NCBI GenBank assembly: GCA_020724945.1
Contig: DYFX01000014.1
Location: 8,006 to 18,977 of the forward strand
Length of the DNA stretch: 10,972 bases
Reading direction: 5' to 3'
Source: Candidatus Paceibacter sp.
GTDB lineage: Bacteria > Patescibacteriota > Patescibacteriia > SG8-24 > DYFX01
The notes under the pieces are model-generated. The model was given only the letters and a program-made list of their open reading frames with translations. It ran no database searches and had not been told where the DNA came from. Position numbers and translations under genes: made by a program. How positions within the stretch are numbered: the first letter of the stretch is position 1; every line of letters begins with the position of its first letter. Positions 1 to 7,229 of the stretch are shown here, piece after piece.

Positions 1-402
1 GAGGTAGGGGTCCGCCTCGGCCTGCCGCGCGATGTCGGCCTCCGCGAGGGCGACCAGCTCGATGGTGAAGAAGGTCAGGTGCTCGCCGCCGGCGTCGTTC
101 AGGACGCGTTCGGCTTCGGCGCGCTTGGCGTTCAGCGCCGCGTTCGAGAGGTCGACGCTCTTCGAGAGGAAGAGGTAGATGCCGATCTTCCCGGTCAGGG
201 CGGCGATATCGGCGTAGGCGGCCAGGGCGGCGCCCAGCTTCGTGCCGAGCTTGCCGCGGTACGCCGCGCTGAACGCCTGGCACTGCCGTACGGCCTTCTT
301 GAGATCGGCGTCGAGCTTGGGGTCGTCGATGCCCGCGTAGAGGAACGACAGGTCCCAGCGGACGGTCTCGGCTCCGGTCGGTCGCGTTTTCTGCTTTCGC
401 AT
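1..402 (-). CDS. pepF: Oligoendopeptidase F (M3 zinc metallopeptidase), N-terminal part, cut by the window edge
   Basis: The minus strand encodes an open frame with no stop before the left edge; only about 134 residues are visible, against roughly 600 in the family. The start of the protein reads R-W-D-L-S-F-L-Y-A-G followed by D-D-P-K, the hallmark opening of PepF/M3-type oligoendopeptidases. It continues into the helical N-terminal domain (AAYRGKLG, then a Y-L-F-L-S-K segment). The catalytic HExxH motif would lie outside the window, so activity cannot be judged. The family consists of cytoplasmic zinc peptidases that cleave short peptides. Two in-frame ATGs exist, at 411 and 402. I chose 402 because a GGAG motif (412-415) lies 9 nt upstream of it, whereas that motif abuts the ATG at 411. 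The gene is divergent from the secreted-protein pair and is probably a housekeeping neighbour unrelated to the pilus. Confidence 0.85.
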   Translation of the reverse strand, partial: MRKQKTRPTGAETVRWDLSFLYAGIDDPKLDADLKKAVRQCQAFSAAYRGKLGTKLGAALAAYADIAALTGKIGIYLFLSKSVDLSNAALNAKRAEAERVLNDAGGEHLTFFTIELVALAEADIARQAEADPYL

Positions 403-444
403 ATTCGTCATCTCCAGCGTTGAGAAAGAAGGAACGATGTCCCC

Positions 445-473
445 AGTGTGAGGCGCGTGCGGGCGCGTGTCAA
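445..473 (-). promoter_or_regulatory. Probable sigma-70-type promoter for pepF
   Basis: Read on the minus strand, a perfect TTGACA (473-468) is followed after 17 bases by CACACT (450-445). That -10 box keeps the conserved A at position 2 and T at position 6 but matches TATAAT at only 3 of 6. The predicted transcript start would be near 438, about 27-36 nt ahead of the pepF start codon. A perfect -35 at ideal spacing in such GC-rich sequence is suggestive; the weak -10 lowers certainty. Confidence 0.45.
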
Positions 474-479
474 TTGCGG

Positions 480-485
480 TAGAAT
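480..485 (+). promoter_or_regulatory. Possible -10 box for the secreted-protein pair
   Basis: TAGAAT (5 of 6 matches to TATAAT) lies just upstream of the start codon at 494. No good -35 is visible at the usual distance (457-462 reads GTGCGG). Transcription starting about 7 bases downstream would begin at or a base or two before the ATG, giving an almost leaderless mRNA. The only Shine-Dalgarno-like sequence, AAGGCGG (486-492), would then be largely absent from the message. Confidence 0.3.
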
Positions 486-493
486 AAGGCGGT

Positions 494-1906
494 ATGGGAT
501 TGTCCCGGCTTTCCGCCAGACTGACCTCCCTCGTTTTCGGCGTGGGCGTCTTCCTGTTGCTGCTCGTCCCGCGCGCCGTCGAAGCCGCGCCGCACAATGT
601 CAGCGGCTGGGCCTGGTCCGGCACGCTCGGCTGGATCTCGATGGACTGCAACAACGCCGGAGATTGCGAAGGACCGGCGGGGGATTACGGCCTCGATTTC
701 GACGACGACCACAACCTCTCCGGCTGGGCCTGGTCGAGCAGCGCCGGCTGGATCTGCTTCGGCGCGAGCTGCGACGGCGCCGCCGGCGCGCCCCCCGGCG
801 GCACGCCATCGAGTCCTGCCGCTTCCGCCGACCACTATTGCCCCGGCTTCGTGCCGTGCGCGTATTACGATTCGAACGAGGGGCGGCTGCACGGCTGGGC
901 CTATGTCATCAGCATGACCGACGGATCCGATTACCGCGGCTGGATCTCGCTCAACTGCACCGATGTCGGCACGAACACCGCTTCCCCGCACGCCTGCCCG
1001 GATTCGGATTACTATGTCACCTACGACGAGTCCGCCACCCAGCCCGCCGGCGAGTTCTACGGCTACGCCTGGAACGGCAACGGCGACGACAGCGGTTCCG
1101 GCTGGATCCAGTTCGGCTGCGGCACGCCGTTCTCGGCGTGCGGCGCGCCGGGCGCCTGGGGCGTGACGAGCGTCTTCGTCGACACGGGCTGGACGGGGGA
1201 CATCGACCCGATCGAAGGCATCTATTCGCCGACCACCGACGCGCTCACCGACATCCCGGTGGTCTTCCGCGATTTTTCCGCGCCGCCTGACGCGCTCGTG
1301 CGGTGCGTCTTCCAGATGTCCGACGGCACGCGGCGCGAACTCCAGCACACGGTCCCGACGCGGCACGCGCTCGTGCCGAGCTACGCCATCTCGTACACCG
1401 TCACGCCGTCGGACGCGCTCGCCGACCTTGAAGGGAATCCGGTGCGCTGGAGCTTCAGCTCCCAGCTGCCCGATCCTCCGTTCGGCTGCGAGATCCAGGC
1501 CACCCCGCCGGAGGCGAAAGTCGTCTCGCGCGGCGTCGCCGTGCATCCAGGGACCTGGAGCTTCGCGGGCGCCGGCGGCGCGGACTCCGTCGACTCCGTG
1601 CGCGCGAAATACTGCCTCGACGGCAATGTCGACACCGATCCGTCCCGCGCCTACTTCCGGAACACGGATCCCGAAGGCGATGTCGTGCAGTGCGACACCG
1701 AAGGCGATCTCGCTTTCACGCTCCTCAAGGCGCGCGGCATCCCCGTCGAGATCCGCTGCTACGACAACATCGACGACGACGCGAACCTCCAGCGCGATTG
1801 CGCCGGAGGCACGCCGGCGACGGTGCCGGACCGCAACTGCCGCGGCATCACCTACCTCTGCATCACGCATCCGCCGGCGTCGGCGCCTCAACCCCCGGCG
1901 CCATGA
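494..1906 (+). CDS. Secreted cysteine-rich protein with GWAWS-type repeats
   Basis: 470 aa. The first 31 residues form a classic signal peptide: basic start (M-G-L-S-R-L-S-A-R), hydrophobic core at about 12-25, and a V-E-A|A cleavage site near residue 31. Four repeats follow at residues 35-52, 74-93, 131-155 and 187-209, each of the form S/H-G-W/Y-A-W/Y ... G-W-I-x-F/L/M ... C. This repeat style is familiar from hypothetical surface proteins of Patescibacteria. The middle (about 225-410) is beta-rich and unrecognised. Residues 422-436 (C-Y-D-N-I-D-D-D ... D-C) form one degenerate copy of the MopE-type metal-binding repeat that dominates the next gene, and the tail is Pro/Ala-rich. About 17 cysteines suggest disulfides formed outside the cytoplasm. 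There is no C-terminal membrane helix or LPXTG signal, so how it is retained is unclear. An in-frame TAA at 485-487 makes ATG 494 the first possible start. The stop overlaps the next start (ATGA at 1903-1906), which implies coupled translation. The biochemical function is unknown. Confidence 0.88.
   Translation: MGLSRLSARLTSLVFGVGVFLLLLVPRAVEAAPHNVSGWAWSGTLGWISMDCNNAGDCEGPAGDYGLDFDDDHNLSGWAWSSSAGWICFGASCDGAAGAPPGGTPSSPAASADHYCPGFVPCAYYDSNEGRLHGWAYVISMTDGSDYRGWISLNCTDVGTNTASPHACPDSDYYVTYDESATQPAGEFYGYAWNGNGDDSGSGWIQFGCGTPFSACGAPGAWGVTSVFVDTGWTGDIDPIEGIYSPTTDALTDIPVVFRDFSAPPDALVRCVFQMSDGTRRELQHTVPTRHALVPSYAISYTVTPSDALADLEGNPVRWSFSSQLPDPPFGCEIQATPPEAKVVSRGVAVHPGTWSFAGAGGADSVDSVRAKYCLDGNVDTDPSRAYFRNTDPEGDVVQCDTEGDLAFTLLKARGIPVEIRCYDNIDDDANLQRDCAGGTPATVPDRNCRGITYLCITHPPASAPQPPAP
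596..1120 (+). repeat. Four GWAWS...GWI protein repeats
   Basis: Four coding repeats lie at about 596-649, 713-772, 884-958 and 1052-1120. The first two are tight (S-G-W-A-W-S, 4 residues, G-W-I). The third and fourth are looser, with insertions between the two Trp motifs. Each ends in a Cys after the G-W-I strand. The pattern suggests small beta-hairpin units stacked by Trp and fixed by disulfides; that structural reading is inference. Confidence 0.75.
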
Positions 1907-4900
1907 GGACGCGTTTTCTCATCATCGCCGCGTTCGTGTCCGCCGCCGGGCTTTTCTGGCGCGATTTCGCGCCGGCCGGCGCCGTGCTCGACACGAGCTG
2001 TCCCGGCAATGTCTGCACCGGCACGATCGAGGTCGGCGGGCAGGATGTCGCCTACGCCTGGACGCAGAACCACGACGCCTCCGACGCGAGCTTCAAGGTC
2101 CGTTTCACGAGCGGGCCGTACGCGGCGAGCGCGCAGCCCGTGCGCTTCAAGATCACGGTGGGCACGGCGTTCTCGAGCAACGCGTCGCTCAAGAACCCGA
2201 GCCCCGCGACGAGCCTGCCGTCGGAGCAGACGGTCAACATGGCCAAGACGATCGTCGAGCGATCCTCGGCGTCGGTCGCGAACGGCGTGACCTACGACTT
2301 CGTCCAGGACCTTCGTTTCGTTTCCGTGGGCGAAGGCGTCGTGTCCGTCACCCTCGAGTTCGCGCAGTACGGCGACGCGCAGGTCGTCGGACCCTTCGAC
2401 ATCTTCTTCGACGACGACGCGCCGTCCAACCGCGACGAAGGCGCCTCGCTCTCCGCGCTCTTCGGCGGCTCTTATCGACAGTGCTATGACGCCGTCGACA
2501 ACGACCTCGATTACCGCCAGGACTGCGCCGACTCGGACTGCGCGGGGGAGAGCATCTCGTCGACGAGCGTCTGCGAAGCGCCGGAGATCACCTGCGACGA
2601 CGGCCTCGACAACAACGGCAACGGCCTTGTCGACTGCGCCGATCCCCTCTGCAACGGACGGGTGGGCGACATCGTCGGTCCCAAGTATTGCGGCGCGGAG
2701 AACGGCGGCGCGAACCACGCCAACTGCGCGGACGGGTTCGACAACGACGGCAACGGCGAGACGGACTGCCGCGACGACGCGCCCGGCACCGGCTGTTGGA
2801 AGACCGGATTCCAGGATTGCGCCGCGACGGAGATTTCCTGCGTCGACGGCATCGATAACGACCGCGACAGCGACTATGACGAGGCGGTGGACGCGAACGC
2901 CGGCACCGGCATCGACTGCCGCGATTACGACTGCCAGGGGCAGGGGAACTGCACCGTGAACGAACGCATGCGCTACGACGCCGGCAGCGGCACCTTCGTC
3001 GACGACCCGACGCAGTGCTTCAACGGTCTCGATGACGACTTGGACGGCGACGCGGACTGCGGCGACATCGACTGCATGGGCGCCGTCTTCGGCGTGAGTT
3101 CCTGCGCGAGCTTCGAGGCGTATCTGCCGCCGAGCCCGCTCGGCGACGGCACCGTGATTCCCGCTTTCTACTTCAACCTCTGCGACGACGGCATCGACAA
3201 CGACGGCAACGGGCTCATCGACGAGCTCGATCCCGACTGCCGGAATGTCTTCGGCCAATGCGGACCGAGTCCAGGCCAGGAGGACTATACCTTCCTGTCC
3301 TGCAGCAACGGCGAGGACGACGACCTCGACGGCGGGACCGATTGCGGCGATTCCGAATGCCGCGCGAACCGCAAGATCGGACGCGCCGGCTGCGCCTCGG
3401 CCTCCTGCGGATCGCAGTACGCGACGGTCGACACGGATGTCGCGATCTGTTCCGTCTCGGAGAACTCCGCGAATTATTGCGGCGACGGCATCGACAACGA
3501 CGGCGACGGGCTCATCGACTGCGGCGATGCCGGCTGTTCCGGTATCGCCCATGGACCGACGATCGGATCGATGGGCGCCGCGCCCTACGCCTGCGGCGCG
3601 GAATCCGGCGCCATCGCCTGCCACGACGGCGCCGACAACGATTCCGACGGCGGCGCCGACTGCTTCGATACGGCCTGCCAGGACGGCATCCAGTGCCGCC
3701 AGCGTCCCGGCGCCGGCGGATGGACGCTGGCCGCCTCCTGCCCCGCGATCCCGAACACGACCGCGCTTTCGCCCATCGTCGGCGGCGGGAGCGTGCGGTT
3801 CGCGCACGACGACCGCATCTACGCGAACTCCGCCTATCGCATCCGCTTCGCAGGCTCCGGTTCGTACACCTCGCTGACCCTGGTCATCGGAGACGGTCTC
3901 GCGGCGGCCGACGCCTTCCCGTTCGACGCCGGCACCGGCAACTGCGCGCTTTCCGGCGCGGGCGCCGCGCAGATGCGCTACGCCAGCCCCTCTTCGGGCG
4001 TCGGCGTCATCACCGGCGATCACGGAGAGACCATCGCGGATTTCGATGTCACGCTCACCTGCGCCATGTCGTCGCCGGTCCCGCTGGGCCCGGAGGACTT
4101 CAAGCTTTCCATCGTCGCCAACCGTTCCGGCAGCGTGGAATTCGGCGAGACGACGCTCTCCGTCCAGGTCTACGAGAACGACGCGCCGACCCTGCCGAGC
4201 CCCGCCGTGGAGATCGAAGGCGTCGTCGGCGGCACGGTGGATGTCCCTGTCGGCGCCACCGTCCGCATCCAAGCGACGCCGAATACGGATCCTTCCGGCA
4301 TCTGCCGGTGCGATTTCGACCTCGACGGCACGCCCTCGTCATCCTCCGACGGAAACTGCGTCGCGACGCTCGGTCCGTTCGCCAACGACAGCGCCGCCTT
4401 CGGCATCGATGTCGCGGCGGTCGACGGCGCTTCCAACAAGAGCGCCACTTCGACGCAGGCGGTCACGATCAATGTCGTGCCGTCGGTCGACGAGAACCTC
4501 GTGCTCGGCACCGACATCAACGGCGCGACCGTCCTGACCTATCGCGGCGGCGAGGATGTCAGCCTGACGACGCGCTTCCGCACCGACACCTTGAGCACCT
4601 TCCCCGAACTCGCGTCCAACTGCCGCGTCTATGTCTATGACCAGGACTGGAGCGGAGGCGCCGCCGCCACCGCCACCATGGTGCCGACCGCCCTCGGCAC
4701 GACGCTGGTCTGCCAGGGCGTCTACACGGTGCCGGCGGGCCTCGCGGCCGGGCGCTACTGGATCTTCGTCGAATCGACGGACTCGAGCGGCGACATCGTG
4801 CGCTCGAACGCGCAATCGTTCCTGAAGTGCGAGAACGCCGATGTCGGTACGGGCGCCTGCGCCGACGCCGACTTCGACAACGACGGCGCGCCCGAGGGCC

Positions 4901-6102
4901 GCTTCACGCCGACGGGCTACACCTCGCCGCCGACGCCTACCTACTTCGGCGAACCGTTCCCGCGCGCCTGCGACAACTGCATCAACTTCTACAACCCCAA
5001 CCAGCGCGACCGGAACGCCAACGGCATCGGCGATTCCTGCGAAGCGGGGCTCGTCGGCCGCTGCAAATACAAGTACTGCGGCGAGACGCCGGACGACCTC
5101 ACGCCCGGCGGCGCCTGCGCGGACGACAGCGATTGCTCCGGCGACGACCTCTGCATCGTCGTGGATCGGCCGATGTGCACCGTGAACTGTTCGGTCGACG
5201 CCGATTGCCAGCCGCCGGTCACGACCGTGCTCGGCACCTGCAGCCTGGACTGGGGCGCGTGCGGCGAAGGCGCCGACGACGAAGGAAGCTGCTGCTTCTC
5301 GGGCGCCGACTGCCTGACGGGCGCCTGCAACGCGCTCGTGAAGCCGTTCATCGAGACGGTTTCCGGGCAGATCTACTCCGGCGGCGAGATCCAGGCGAGC
5401 GAAGAGCCGCCGATCCACAACGCCACCTACTGCCTGCAGTCCGGCGGCCTCATCACCAACTTCACGAGCGCGCTCGGCTGCCGTCTCGCGGGGTCGCCCG
5501 TCTACGAGATCCCGAAGCCGGAGAAGAACTATGTCGGATCCTTCGGCGCCATCGACGTGAACGGTATCCTGAACGGCAAGTACGGCGCCCTGCTCACGCC
5601 CGGCACGCTTCCGGACCAGCTCGACGGCAAGATCTACTACTTCCCCTCGGGGCTCACGATCACGACGCCGATCGAGTTCAAGAACTCCGCCGGGAGCGCC
5701 CGCGCCAACGGCCTCGTCGTGGTGCGAGGCGATCTCGTGATCGACGGCGAATTGAGCTATCAGGACCGCAACGAGAGCGACCTCAAGAACCTGGCGTCCG
5801 TCGGCTGGCTGGTGCTCGGCGACGGCACCTCCGGCGGCAATGTCTATGTCGGCCCCACGGTCGAGGAGCTCGTCGGCGCCTTCTTCGCGGAAGGGGTCGT
5901 CGACACGGGCTCGGGGACGACGCCGCTCCAGGCCACCGGCGTGTTCGTCGCCAAGGACTTCGCCTTCAAACGGGAATACGCCTCGCGGACGGCCGGATCG
6001 GAACGCGTCATCTTCGACGCCCGCGTCATCCTGAACCCGCCTCCGGGCCTCGCTGACGCCACGCGGTCATTGCCGGGCTTCCGTTCGACCTCCGGGCGTT
6101 AA
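1903..6102 (+). CDS. Giant secreted multidomain protein with MopE-type metal-binding repeats and a thrombospondin type 3 module
   Basis: 1399 aa. The signal peptide has its hydrophobic core at residues 5-19 and P-A-G-A|V near residue 27. Domains in order: an N-terminal beta-rich domain (about 28-180); nine MopE-type repeats (194-592), each C-x-D/N-G-x-D-N/D-D-x-D/N-G-x-x-D followed by acidic and Cys residues; beta-sandwich-like segments (about 600-980); a thrombospondin type 3-like Ca-binding module (986-1046); Cys-rich knots with C-A-D-D-S-D-C and similar motifs (about 1050-1145); and a C-terminal domain (about 1146-1399) ending near P-P-P-G-L-A-D. The MopE motif is known from Methylococcus and myxobacterial surface proteins as a putative metal/Ca-binding unit. 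No membrane anchor or sortase signal is visible. The frame stays open upstream to 1690, but ATG 1903 is preferred because it gives the signal peptide and the ATGA overlap. It is likely a cell-surface or pilus-associated structural or adhesive protein; the exact role is unknown. Confidence 0.87.
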   Translation: MRTRFLIIAAFVSAAGLFWRDFAPAGAVLDTSCPGNVCTGTIEVGGQDVAYAWTQNHDASDASFKVRFTSGPYAASAQPVRFKITVGTAFSSNASLKNPSPATSLPSEQTVNMAKTIVERSSASVANGVTYDFVQDLRFVSVGEGVVSVTLEFAQYGDAQVVGPFDIFFDDDAPSNRDEGASLSALFGGSYRQCYDAVDNDLDYRQDCADSDCAGESISSTSVCEAPEITCDDGLDNNGNGLVDCADPLCNGRVGDIVGPKYCGAENGGANHANCADGFDNDGNGETDCRDDAPGTGCWKTGFQDCAATEISCVDGIDNDRDSDYDEAVDANAGTGIDCRDYDCQGQGNCTVNERMRYDAGSGTFVDDPTQCFNGLDDDLDGDADCGDIDCMGAVFGVSSCASFEAYLPPSPLGDGTVIPAFYFNLCDDGIDNDGNGLIDELDPDCRNVFGQCGPSPGQEDYTFLSCSNGEDDDLDGGTDCGDSECRANRKIGRAGCASASCGSQYATVDTDVAICSVSENSANYCGDGIDNDGDGLIDCGDAGCSGIAHGPTIGSMGAAPYACGAESGAIACHDGADNDSDGGADCFDTACQDGIQCRQRPGAGGWTLAASCPAIPNTTALSPIVGGGSVRFAHDDRIYANSAYRIRFAGSGSYTSLTLVIGDGLAAADAFPFDAGTGNCALSGAGAAQMRYASPSSGVGVITGDHGETIADFDVTLTCAMSSPVPLGPEDFKLSIVANRSGSVEFGETTLSVQVYENDAPTLPSPAVEIEGVVGGTVDVPVGATVRIQATPNTDPSGICRCDFDLDGTPSSSSDGNCVATLGPFANDSAAFGIDVAAVDGASNKSATSTQAVTINVVPSVDENLVLGTDINGATVLTYRGGEDVSLTTRFRTDTLSTFPELASNCRVYVYDQDWSGGAAATATMVPTALGTTLVCQGVYTVPAGLAAGRYWIFVESTDSSGDIVRSNAQSFLKCENADVGTGACADADFDNDGAPEGRFTPTGYTSPPTPTYFGEPFPRACDNCINFYNPNQRDRNANGIGDSCEAGLVGRCKYKYCGETPDDLTPGGACADDSDCSGDDLCIVVDRPMCTVNCSVDADCQPPVTTVLGTCSLDWGACGEGADDEGSCCFSGADCLTGACNALVKPFIETVSGQIYSGGEIQASEEPPIHNATYCLQSGGLITNFTSALGCRLAGSPVYEIPKPEKNYVGSFGAIDVNGILNGKYGALLTPGTLPDQLDGKIYYFPSGLTITTPIEFKNSAGSARANGLVVVRGDLVIDGELSYQDRNESDLKNLASVGWLVLGDGTSGGNVYVGPTVEELVGAFFAEGVVDTGSGTTPLQATGVFVAKDFAFKREYASRTAGSERVIFDARVILNPPPGLADATRSLPGFRSTSGR
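2482..3678 (+). repeat. Nine MopE-type putative metal-binding repeats
   Basis: The repeats start at 2482, 2593, 2725, 2839, 3016, 3181, 3301, 3478 and 3619, with a period of 37-59 codons. The core is about 20 residues: Cys, x-D/N-G, x-D-N/D-D, x-D/N-G, x-x-D-C, then x-D-x-x-C. The fourth copy carries an insertion after its D-S-D-Y-D-E segment, and the sixth has replaced the inner Cys (L-I-D-E). Copies six and eight are nearly identical at DNA level over the G-I-D-N-D-G core, which suggests recent duplication or conversion. The Asp pattern resembles known Ca-loop repeats; the bound metal cannot be read from sequence. Confidence 0.85.
4858..5040 (+). other. Thrombospondin type 3-like calcium-binding module (within the giant secreted protein)
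   Basis: Residues 986-1046 of the 1399-aa protein begin C-A-D-A-D-F-D-N-D-G and end with the diagnostic run D-N-C ... N-P-N-Q-R-D-R-N-A-N-G-I-G-D-S-C-E. In thrombospondin type 3 repeats this arrangement of Asp, Asn and paired Cys wraps Ca ions. About 30 residues rich in Thr, Pro and Gly separate the two halves, so this is one split or degenerate unit rather than a tandem array. Confidence 0.75.
5338..6099 (+). other. Distinct C-terminal domain of the giant secreted protein
   Basis: Residues about 1146-1399 are almost Cys-free (only two, near the start), unlike everything before them. They alternate short hydrophobic strands with Gly-rich turns: S-G-Q-I-Y-S-G-G-E-I, then G-L-V-V-V-R-G-D-L-V-I-D-G-E-L, V-G-W-L-V-L-G-D-G, G-A-F-F-A-E-G-V-V-D-T-G and A-T-G-V-F-V-A-K-D-F. 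The strand pattern resembles a beta-helix or polymer-forming fold. The end (R-V-I-L-N-P-P-P-G-L-A-D ... L-P-G-F-R) reads like a conserved terminal motif I associate with large Patescibacteria surface proteins, but I cannot name a family. It could be a secretion, sorting or pilus-docking domain. Confidence 0.5.
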
Positions 6103-6120
6103 GGCCGGAGAAGGGGAGTG

Positions 6121-6129
6121 TGGTATACT
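6121..6129 (+). promoter_or_regulatory. Extended -10 promoter of the type IV pilus operon
   Basis: TGG followed by TATACT (TATACT at 6124-6129, 5 of 6 matches) forms a TGn-extended -10 in the 56-base gap between the secreted-protein gene and pilM. It is one of very few AT-rich hexamers in the region. No clear -35 is present (6101-6106 reads AAGGCC), which is tolerated by extended -10 promoters. Transcription would start near 6136, leaving a leader of about 23 nt before pilM with a weak AGCAGG ribosome-binding site (6151-6156). No terminator hairpin was seen in the gap, so read-through from upstream is possible. Confidence 0.55.
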
Positions 6130-6158
6130 GATTCGGAACCTATTCACTCGAGCAGGCT

Positions 6159-7217
6159 ATGGCACTTTTCGGCCAATCGAAACCCAGCTATCTCGGCATC
6201 GATTTCGGCGGCGGCGGCGTGAAGCTCGTCGAGCTGATGAACGAGAAGGGCCGCGCGCGCCTCATGACCTACGCGTTCGTCGACCGCCCGGTCGACGAGA
6301 TGACGCGCAACTACATCGACGACGCGCAAGGTACGGCCGAGCTCCTGAAGAAGATGCTCAAGAAGGCCAAGGCCACGAGCCGCAAGGCCGTCTCGGCCCT
6401 CCCGATCTCGTCGGTCTTCAGTTCCATCATCAGCGTGCAGAAGACCGCCAAGCGCGAGGAGCTCGAGCAGGCCGTGATGTGGCAGGCCAAGAAGCTCATC
6501 CCGCTCCCGATCGAGGAGATGACCGTCGACTGGAAGCCGATCGCCGTCGGTCCGCAGAACCCGGACGATAAGTATGTGCAGGTGCTGCTCACCGGCGCGG
6601 CCAAGTCGCTCATCAAGAAGTATTCCGACATCTTCTCGGCCGCCGGCCTCGAGCTCACGAGCCTCGAGACGGAGGCGCTGGCGATGATCCGTTCGCTCAT
6701 CGGGCGCGACCGCTCGCCGACGCTGGTGCTCGACATCGGGACCTTGCGCACCAACATCCTGATCGTCGAGAACGGCGTGCCGTTCGTGAGCCGCTCGGTC
6801 GCGCTCGGCGGCTTGACGGTCACGAAGGAGATGTCCGCCGCGATGGGCATGCCCGAAGACCAGGCCGAGACCATGAAGATCGACGCGGCGGCGATGGCAT
6901 CGATGTACGGCGCCGGCTTCCCGAAACTCTTCGAGAAAGTCTTCGCGCCGATCCTGACCGAGCTCACCTATTCCACCAACCTGTTCCTCGGCCAGAAGGC
7001 CAATCAGGACAAGCGCCTCGACAAGATCATCCTGACGGGCGGCGGCGCGCTCCTGCCCCAGCTCGCGGAGCATCTCGCGAAGGCGATGAGCCTGCGCGTC
7101 TATGTCGGCGATCCTTGGGCGCGCGTCGTGTATCCGGAGGCGCTTCGGCCCGTCCTCAACCAGATCGGTTCGCGCTACGGGGTCTCCGTCGGACTGGCGA
7201 TGCGCGACATCGACTAG
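6159..7217 (+). CDS. pilM: Type IV pilus assembly protein PilM (actin-like ATPase)
   Basis: 352 aa, the usual length for PilM. This cytoplasmic actin/FtsA-fold protein binds ATP and the N-terminal peptide of PilN to couple the pilus motor to the inner-membrane alignment complex. Visible motifs: phosphate-1 loop G-I-D-F-G-G-G-G-V-K (residues 13-22); the PilM-typical stretch around W-Q-A-K-K-L-I-P-L-P-I-E-E (residues about 108-120); phosphate-2 loop D-I-G-T (192-195); and the adenosine loop T-G-G-G-A (293-297). The C-terminus (V-Y-P-E-A-L-R-P) is also typical. The ATG at 6159 follows a weak AGCAGG, and an in-frame TGA at 6129-6131 excludes a longer product. It is the first gene of a tight operon; pilN starts 12 bases after the stop. 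Confidence 0.94.
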   Translation: MALFGQSKPSYLGIDFGGGGVKLVELMNEKGRARLMTYAFVDRPVDEMTRNYIDDAQGTAELLKKMLKKAKATSRKAVSALPISSVFSSIISVQKTAKREELEQAVMWQAKKLIPLPIEEMTVDWKPIAVGPQNPDDKYVQVLLTGAAKSLIKKYSDIFSAAGLELTSLETEALAMIRSLIGRDRSPTLVLDIGTLRTNILIVENGVPFVSRSVALGGLTVTKEMSAAMGMPEDQAETMKIDAAAMASMYGAGFPKLFEKVFAPILTELTYSTNLFLGQKANQDKRLDKIILTGGGALLPQLAEHLAKAMSLRVYVGDPWARVVYPEALRPVLNQIGSRYGVSVGLAMRDID

Positions 7218-7229
7218 CGCAGGACGCGT

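Noticed and set aside
79..423. A 114-codon plus-strand open frame at the left edge
   Set aside because: It is antisense to the oligoendopeptidase F start, whose sequence is recognisable; the plus-strand product is not.
1690..1902. Upstream extension of the giant secreted protein's frame
   Set aside because: The extra 71 residues are Arg/His-rich, overlap the preceding gene and would bury the signal peptide. ATG 1903 gives the signal peptide and the ATGA coupling.
2482..3678. Reading the Asp-rich repeats as EF-hands or dockerin domains
   Set aside because: The loops are bracketed by Cys, lack the flanking helices of EF-hands and the paired 22-residue layout of dockerins, and match the MopE-type signature better.
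1888..4272. A 794-codon open frame on the minus strand antisense to the giant secreted protein
   Set aside because: It is a high-GC shadow: composition is dominated by Ala, Arg, Val, Asp and Gly, no domain is recognisable, and the opposite strand has a signal peptide and clear repeat motifs.
6103..6158. A rho-independent terminator between the secreted-protein gene and pilM
   Set aside because: I found no inverted repeat followed by a T-run in the gap.
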